Translations under genes and position numbers: made by a program
The notes under the pieces: model-generated
What the model was told of the DNA's origin: nothing
What the model saw: the letters and a program-made list of their open reading frames with translations, nothing else
Databases searched by the model: none
Origin: Lentzea sp. NEAU-D7
Lineage (GTDB): Bacteria > Actinomycetota > Actinomycetes > Mycobacteriales > Pseudonocardiaceae
Assembly (NCBI RefSeq): GCF_026242055.1
Contig: NZ_JAPJDL010000008.1
Coordinates: 124,001-188,000, forward strand
Reading direction: 5' to 3'
Length of the DNA: 64,000 nt
Shown here: positions 60,327-64,000 of the stretch, piece after piece
Layout: each line of letters starts with the position of its first letter
Numbering within the stretch: position 1 is the stretch's first letter

Positions 60327-61064
60327 GTGTCCCGACTGAAGCAGATCACCGAGGCAGTCCGCGACGCCGGGTCGCTCGGTGTGGCGGACCTGGCGTCGCT
60401 CACCGGCGCCTCCGAGATGACCATCCGCCGCGACCTGGAGGTCCTCGCAGCTCAGGGCGTTCTCGAACGCTACCGCGGGGGCGCGAGGAGTCTGCTGCTG
60501 CGCGGTTCCGAACCCCCGTTCGCGCTGCGCTCGGACGACAACACGGCCGCCAAGCGCCGCATCGCCGCCGCCGTGGCGGCCCTGATCGCGGACGGCGAGT
60601 CGGTCGTCCTGGACAGCGGCACCACGTGCCTCGAGGTGGCCCGCCTGCTGCACGACCGGCGCCTGACCGTCATGCCGTTGTCGCTGCACGCCGTGAACGC
60701 CCTGTCTTCTTCTTCCACCCTGACGTTGCTCGTCCCCGGCGGCCGCCCACGCCCCGGCGAGCTGGCGCTCACCGGCCCGCTGGCCCTGGCGTCGCTGCAG
60801 GCGTTGCGCTTCGACACCGCGGTCATCGGCTGCTGCGGCCTCTCCGCAGAACACGGCCTGACCGCCTTCGACCTGGAGGACGCCTCGGTGAAACGAGCCG
60901 CCATCACCTCGGCCCGCCGCGTCATCGCCGCCGTCGACGCCTCCAAGCTGACCCGCACGGCCCTGGCCCACGTCGTCCCGGTGTCGGCTTTGGACGCCGT
61001 CGTCACCGACGCGGAGGGCGACGACGGCCTGACCGCCGCGGGCGTCGCGGTGGTGACGGCATGA
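60327..61064 (+). CDS. DeoR-family transcriptional regulator
   Basis: This encodes 245 aa from GTG 60327. The DeoR HTH (LKQITEAVRDAGSLGVADLASLTGASEMTIRRDLEVLAAQGVLERYRGGA) and sugar-phosphate-sensing domain (AAAVAALIADGESVVLDSGTTCLEVARLL; FDTAVIGCCGLSAEHGLTAFDLEDASVKRAAI; VDASKLTRTALAHVVP) are intact. Ligands in this family are usually sugar phosphates, which fits the coupled HAD phosphatase and divergent transporter. Confidence 0.93.
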   Translation: MSRLKQITEAVRDAGSLGVADLASLTGASEMTIRRDLEVLAAQGVLERYRGGARSLLLRGSEPPFALRSDDNTAAKRRIAAAVAALIADGESVVLDSGTTCLEVARLLHDRRLTVMPLSLHAVNALSSSSTLTLLVPGGRPRPGELALTGPLALASLQALRFDTAVIGCCGLSAEHGLTAFDLEDASVKRAAITSARRVIAAVDASKLTRTALAHVVPVSALDAVVTDAEGDDGLTAAGVAVVTA

Positions 61065-61609
61065 TCGTGCTGTTCGACATGTTCGGCGTGATCGCCCGCG
61101 ACCAGTCGCCCGAGGTCATGGCCACGATGAGCACCGAGCCGGAGTTCTGGGACGCCTACTGGGCCCACCGTCCCGCCTACGACCGCGGTGACGTGACCGC
61201 CGACGAGTACTGGGCCCTCGTGGGCCACCCGCCGCTGGTCGAGAAGGACGTGGCCAGCTGGAACCGCGTCGACTACGAGATGGTCGCGCTGCTGCACGAA
61301 CTGCACAACGCGGGCCGGCGCATCGCCCTGCTGTCCAACATCCCCGAGGACCACGCCCGGAACTTCGAGCGCACCTACGCGTGGCTCGACCTGTTCGAGC
61401 TGCGCGCGTTCTCGTGCCGGATCGGCCACGCCAAGCCCGACCGCGCGGCCTTCGAGTGGTGCCGTGACGCGCTGGGTGGCGACGACATCCTGTTCGTGGA
61501 CGACCGGCTGGAGAACGTGCGGGCCGCGGAGCTGACCGGGATGCGTGGCCACCACTTCACGGGGATCGACGGGCTGCGCGCGCTGCTCGGTGCTGTCAAA
61601 GACGTCTAG
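61061..61609 (+). CDS. HAD-IA hydrolase (YihX-like)
   Basis: This encodes 182 aa from ATG 61061, overlapping the deoR stop by 4 nt. Motif I is FDMFGVI (nucleophilic Asp), motif II LLSNIPEDH, motif III Lys in IGHAKPDRAAFEWC and motif IV FVDDRLENVRAA. It resembles YihX-type phosphatases acting on sugar 1-phosphates. Coupling with a DeoR regulator suggests it handles the regulator's sugar phosphate (inference). Confidence 0.9.
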   Translation: MIVLFDMFGVIARDQSPEVMATMSTEPEFWDAYWAHRPAYDRGDVTADEYWALVGHPPLVEKDVASWNRVDYEMVALLHELHNAGRRIALLSNIPEDHARNFERTYAWLDLFELRAFSCRIGHAKPDRAAFEWCRDALGGDDILFVDDRLENVRAAELTGMRGHHFTGIDGLRALLGAVKDV

Positions 61610-61614
61610 GCCTG

Positions 61615-62277
61615 TCAGCGGATCGGATACCCGGTCGCCACGACCTGGTCGGCGACGGCGGCCAGGGTGGTCGCGGGGTTGAGCGCGGTCACGACGTCCT
61701 CGGTCAACGGCTGCCCGGCGTAGACGTGCCGCACCGCGCCGAGGTCGACCGGCATCTCGTAGTAGTCCTGCGCCCAGTCCTGAAAGGCCTCGGGCGTGCG
61801 GTCGGTCAGCAGGGCGAACAGCCAGTCGGCCCCGTCCTCGTCGCCGTCGGGGAAGGCGATGTCCCCGTGCCGCCAGGCGGTGTCGCCGTGCTCACGCCAC
61901 AGGCACACCGTGACGGACGGCGTGCCGAACTCGTCGGAGAACGCCGGTTCCTCCACGCACTCCCGGAACACGTCCGGCACGGAGTCGAGCACACCGGGCC
62001 ACGGCTCGCCGTCATCGGTGGCGTAGGGGCTCATCGGCGACTCGTGGTCGAAACCGCGCACGTACGCCCCGGCGGCCGTGAACGTGACGGAGTACTCGTT
62101 GCCCGAGCCGTCGTCCATGGACGCCAGTTCCTCACCAGGCACCCAAGCCGTGTCGAAGTCGTGGTGGCGGTCGTCGCTGTCGGGATCGAGCACGACGTCC
62201 AGCACGGCCAGCGCACGGCACAGCGCACGCAGTTCCGGAATGGCGGGCAGCAGGCGGGCGACGTCGTAGGCGGTCAC
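61615..62277 (-). CDS. Conserved actinobacterial hypothetical protein
   Basis: This encodes 220 aa from GTG 62277 (VTAYDVARLLPAIPELRALCRALAVLD). The sequence, with GNEYSVTFTAAGAYVRGFDHESPMSPY, WPGVLDSVPDVFRECVEEPAFSDEFGTPSVTVCLWRE and DWAQDYYEMPVDL, recalls a widespread family of uncharacterised cytoplasmic proteins, possibly linked to toxin-immunity sets. I cannot assign a function. The HAD gene ends 5 bp away on the other strand. Confidence 0.75.
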   Translation of the reverse strand: MTAYDVARLLPAIPELRALCRALAVLDVVLDPDSDDRHHDFDTAWVPGEELASMDDGSGNEYSVTFTAAGAYVRGFDHESPMSPYATDDGEPWPGVLDSVPDVFRECVEEPAFSDEFGTPSVTVCLWREHGDTAWRHGDIAFPDGDEDGADWLFALLTDRTPEAFQDWAQDYYEMPVDLGAVRHVYAGQPLTEDVVTALNPATTLAAVADQVVATGYPIR

Positions 62278-62291
62278 ACCGGTATCCAAGC

Positions 62292-62334
62292 AGGGCCCCG
62301 GCCTGACGTTCTCCGCGAACGCAGGCCGGGCCCT
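62292..62334 (-). terminator. Terminator of the DsbA-VKOR operon
   Basis: A 13-bp stem with one bulged C (62292-62305 with 62322-62334) and an inner CGTTC/GAACG stem lie 6 nt beyond the VKOR stop codon. Confidence 0.8.
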
Positions 62335-62339
62335 TGCCG

Positions 62340-62876
62340 CTAGACGAGCGACGACCAGTAGAACCAGAACGCCTGCAGCACGCCGCCCGCGATCACCAGG
62401 TACCACAGGATCAGCACGACGCTGTGGAGCTGGAACGTCGGCCTGATGTTGCGCAGCGTCGTGTACCAGAAGATCGGGATCGTCACCGCCCACACGACCA
62501 CGCAGTACGGGCAGAGCGCGCCGATCTCGTACAGCGACTGGAAGATCAGCCAGTGCACGAACAGCACGCCGAACGTCACGCCGACCTGCAGCCCGATCCA
62601 CACCCACGACGGCAGCGAGACCCCGGCCAGCAGCAGCACGCCCAGGGTCATCACCACCGCGAAGCCCGCGATGCCGAGCAGCGGGTTGGGGAACCCGAAC
62701 AGCTCGGCCTGCGCGGTCTTCATGATCGAGCCGCAGCTCAGCACCGGGTTGATGCTGCACGTCGGCACGTAGAACGGGTCCTTGAGCAGCGCGATCTTCT
62801 CGATCGTCAGCACGAACGACGCGAGCAGGCCGACGAACCCGCCGACCGCGAGGACCCAGGCGACGATCCGGTTCAC
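62340..62876 (-). CDS. Vitamin K epoxide reductase-like membrane protein
   Basis: This encodes 178 aa from GTG 62876, overlapping the DsbA-like gene's stop by 4 nt. Four or five membrane segments are visible. The catalytic CxxC is LCPYC and the loop cysteines are in TCSINPVLSCG. Bacterial VKOR reoxidises the DsbA partner with menaquinone, replacing DsbB in actinomycetes. The coupling to the DsbA-like gene is as expected. Confidence 0.95.
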   Translation of the reverse strand: MNRIVAWVLAVGGFVGLLASFVLTIEKIALLKDPFYVPTCSINPVLSCGSIMKTAQAELFGFPNPLLGIAGFAVVMTLGVLLLAGVSLPSWVWIGLQVGVTFGVLFVHWLIFQSLYEIGALCPYCVVVWAVTIPIFWYTTLRNIRPTFQLHSVVLILWYLVIAGGVLQAFWFYWSSLV

Positions 62877-63469
62877 GAACGCACCTTCTCGATCGCGGCC
62901 TTCAGCGCGTCGTAGGTGGGCGCGCCGGTGAACTTGGTGCCGTTGATGAAGAACGTCGGCGTGCCGGTGACGCCGGCCTTGCTGCCCTCGGCGCGCTGGG
63001 CGAGCACGCGGTCGCGCAGCGCCGGGTCGTCCAGCGCCTTGTCGAACGCGGCCTGGTCGAGGCCGAGCTCCTGGGCGAAGCCGGTGAACACCGCGCGCTG
63101 CGAGGTCTGCTGACCACCCCACTCCTGCTGCGCGTCGAACATCACCCGGAACATCTCGTCCCGCTTGCCCTGCGCGCCCGCGGCCTCGACCGCGACGGCG
63201 GCCAGTTCGGCGTTGCGGTGGCTGGGAATGGGGAAGTGCCGCACGTCGAACGTCACGCGCTCGCCGTACTCGGTCTTCAACCTCTCCACGCTGGGGAAGG
63301 CGGCGCGGCACGACGGGCATTCGAGGTCGAGGTACTCGACGACGGTCACCTTGCCGTCGGCGGACGGGGGTGCCGCGGTGGTGTCGTTGCGGCTGAACAG
63401 GAGGAAACCGGCGACCACGACCGCCACGACGGCGACGATGATCAGGGACAGACGAGCATTCTTGGACAT
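62873..63469 (-). CDS. DsbA-like thioredoxin-fold oxidoreductase, membrane-anchored
   Basis: This encodes 198 aa from ATG 63469. An N-terminal anchor (LSLIIVAVVAVVVAGFLLF) leads to the thioredoxin fold with CPSC in EYLDLECPSCRAAFP, a helical insert and the cis-Pro loop GTPTFFING. It forms disulfides in exported proteins, such as the protease and Cys-rich proteins in this window. It pairs with the following VKOR gene. Confidence 0.95.
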   Translation of the reverse strand: MSKNARLSLIIVAVVAVVVAGFLLFSRNDTTAAPPSADGKVTVVEYLDLECPSCRAAFPSVERLKTEYGERVTFDVRHFPIPSHRNAELAAVAVEAAGAQGKRDEMFRVMFDAQQEWGGQQTSQRAVFTGFAQELGLDQAAFDKALDDPALRDRVLAQRAEGSKAGVTGTPTFFINGTKFTGAPTYDALKAAIEKVRS

Positions 63470-63521
63470 GGCAGAACTCCACGTGTGGCGAAGGAAGACG
63501 GACCCGCGGAACGGGTTCGGT

Positions 63522-63893
63522 CTAGGCGCGCAGCACGCAGAGCTGCGTCAGCCGCACTTCCAGCCGGCGTGAAGGAGGGGACAGGACAGCGGGCAGGCGC
63601 GTCAGGAGCACCTGGAACGAGCCGGAGCGCCGCAGCACGGCGAACCCGATCAGCACGGCGAGCGCCACCACCAGGCAGGCTCCGGCGACGAGGATGCCCT
63701 CGATCAGCCCGCCGTCTTCGGTAGGTGTGGAGTGGGCGACCGCGTGGGTGCTCGACGTCGGGCACTGGGCGGTCCAGGCGAACTCCGCCTCGCACGGCGT
63801 GCCCTGCATCATCGCGATCCCGGCGACCAGCGCGAGCACGGCGAGGACCCGCGCGAGATACGCGCGGGTTCGCGAGCTGCGGGTGCCTGGCAC
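63522..63893 (-). CDS. Small membrane protein upstream of DsbA-VKOR
   Basis: This encodes 123 aa from GTG 63893; the start is uncertain. A membrane segment (LARVLAVLALVAGIAMM) precedes an extracellular Cys pair (TPCEAEFAWTAQCPTS), a second span (GILVAGACLVVALAVLIGFAVL) and a basic cytoplasmic tail. The two exported cysteines could be a DsbA substrate. It lies 52 bp upstream of the DsbA-like gene. I recognise no family. Confidence 0.6.
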   Translation of the reverse strand: MPGTRSSRTRAYLARVLAVLALVAGIAMMQGTPCEAEFAWTAQCPTSSTHAVAHSTPTEDGGLIEGILVAGACLVVALAVLIGFAVLRRSGSFQVLLTRLPAVLSPPSRRLEVRLTQLCVLRA

Positions 63894-63932
63894 GTGATCC
63901 AGGGTAGCGATGTCGCGCCTAGGCTCGCGCAC

Positions 63933-64000
63933 ATGGGGGAGAAGCTGCACGAATCGGACAGGCTCGTGATCGCCGGCCAGCCGGTGCCGGAGGAACTGGC
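63933..64000 (+). CDS. Partial gene at the right window edge
   Basis: ATG 63933 opens a frame that reads MGEKLHESDRLVIAGQPVPE and runs off the window. It is divergent from the small membrane protein gene with a 39-bp gap. Too little is present to assign a family. Confidence 0.5.
   Translation, partial: MGEKLHESDRLVIAGQPVPEEL

Noticed and set aside
1..64000. CRISPR arrays, rRNA, tRNA and riboswitches
   Set aside because: No regularly spaced repeats, ribosomal sequence, cloverleaf or known riboswitch core was seen on reading, although a covariance search was not possible here.

Overview
The window is about 64 kb of very GC-rich DNA with strong codon bias (G/C in nearly every third position), frequent GTG and TTG starts, and dense overlapping (ATGA/GTGA) operons. 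This points to an actinomycete. The glnX-glnH-pknG operon, an F420-type LLM oxidoreductase, DinB-like TIGR03086 proteins, ECF42 sigma factors paired with YCII proteins and an MmyB-type regulator suggest a Pseudonocardiaceae-like organism (Lentzea, Saccharothrix or Amycolatopsis type). That placement is inference. It looks like ordinary chromosome: I found no rRNA, tRNA, CRISPR array, prophage or biosynthetic gene cluster.

Layout. 1-4.7 kb: an nSTAND signalling ATPase cut by the window edge, an MmyB-type regulator, two aldo/keto reductases, a lipoprotein and a DUF5703 protein. A 22-bp promoter element is shared by the nSTAND and lipoprotein genes. 4.8-11 kb: F420 oxidoreductase, uppP, a histidine phosphatase, an ECF42 sigma factor with its YCII partner, an NTF2-like protein and a secreted thermolysin-like protease. 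11.4-16.2 kb: a tyrosine recombinase translationally coupled to a threonine aldolase, a DUF4180 protein, a divergent member of the adenosine deaminase superfamily and small unknown genes. 16.3-21.2 kb: the large RNA helicase HrpA and a HxlR regulator with an operator. 21.1-25.9 kb: a fructose/ribose-type ABC importer divergent from its LacI regulator, with two matching operators. 25.9-31.3 kb: glnX-glnH-pknG extended by a PP2C phosphatase, so kinase and phosphatase share one transcript. 31.4-37.2 kb: a TetR regulator divergent from a tightly overlapping five-gene operon (SNF2 helicase, SWIM protein, acetyltransferase, DUF2238, DUF3626).

37.1-45.4 kb: WYL regulators and divergent partners, then a scar at 41.6-42.2 kb where an apparent IS200/IS605 (TnpB) right-end remnant abuts a truncated short-chain dehydrogenase, then two small zinc-ribbon ORFs, an ECF sigma factor with a membrane partner, and an acetyltransferase. 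45.5-53.3 kb: a stress-type membrane protein, a second TetR paralogue whose promoter carries the same operator core as the 32-kb TetR, an NmrA-like protein, a second ECF42 sigma factor with a miniature YCII protein, LysE, VOC/AraC, a DinB-like protein and a racemase. 53.4-64 kb: a large secreted subtilase, a DUF4333 lipoprotein, YCII/VOC/DinB genes, an RraA-like protein, an MFS transporter divergent from a DeoR regulator with a HAD phosphatase, and a VKOR-DsbA disulfide-forming pair.

Regulation is the most legible layer. At least seven divergent or leader regions carry clear inverted repeats next to a regulator gene. The observations I rate highest are the CCGTA-N5-TACGG sites shared by two TetR paralogues, the promoter element duplicated at 0.95 and 3.65 kb, the recombinase-threonine aldolase coupling, the TnpB scar, and the kinase-phosphatase operon.
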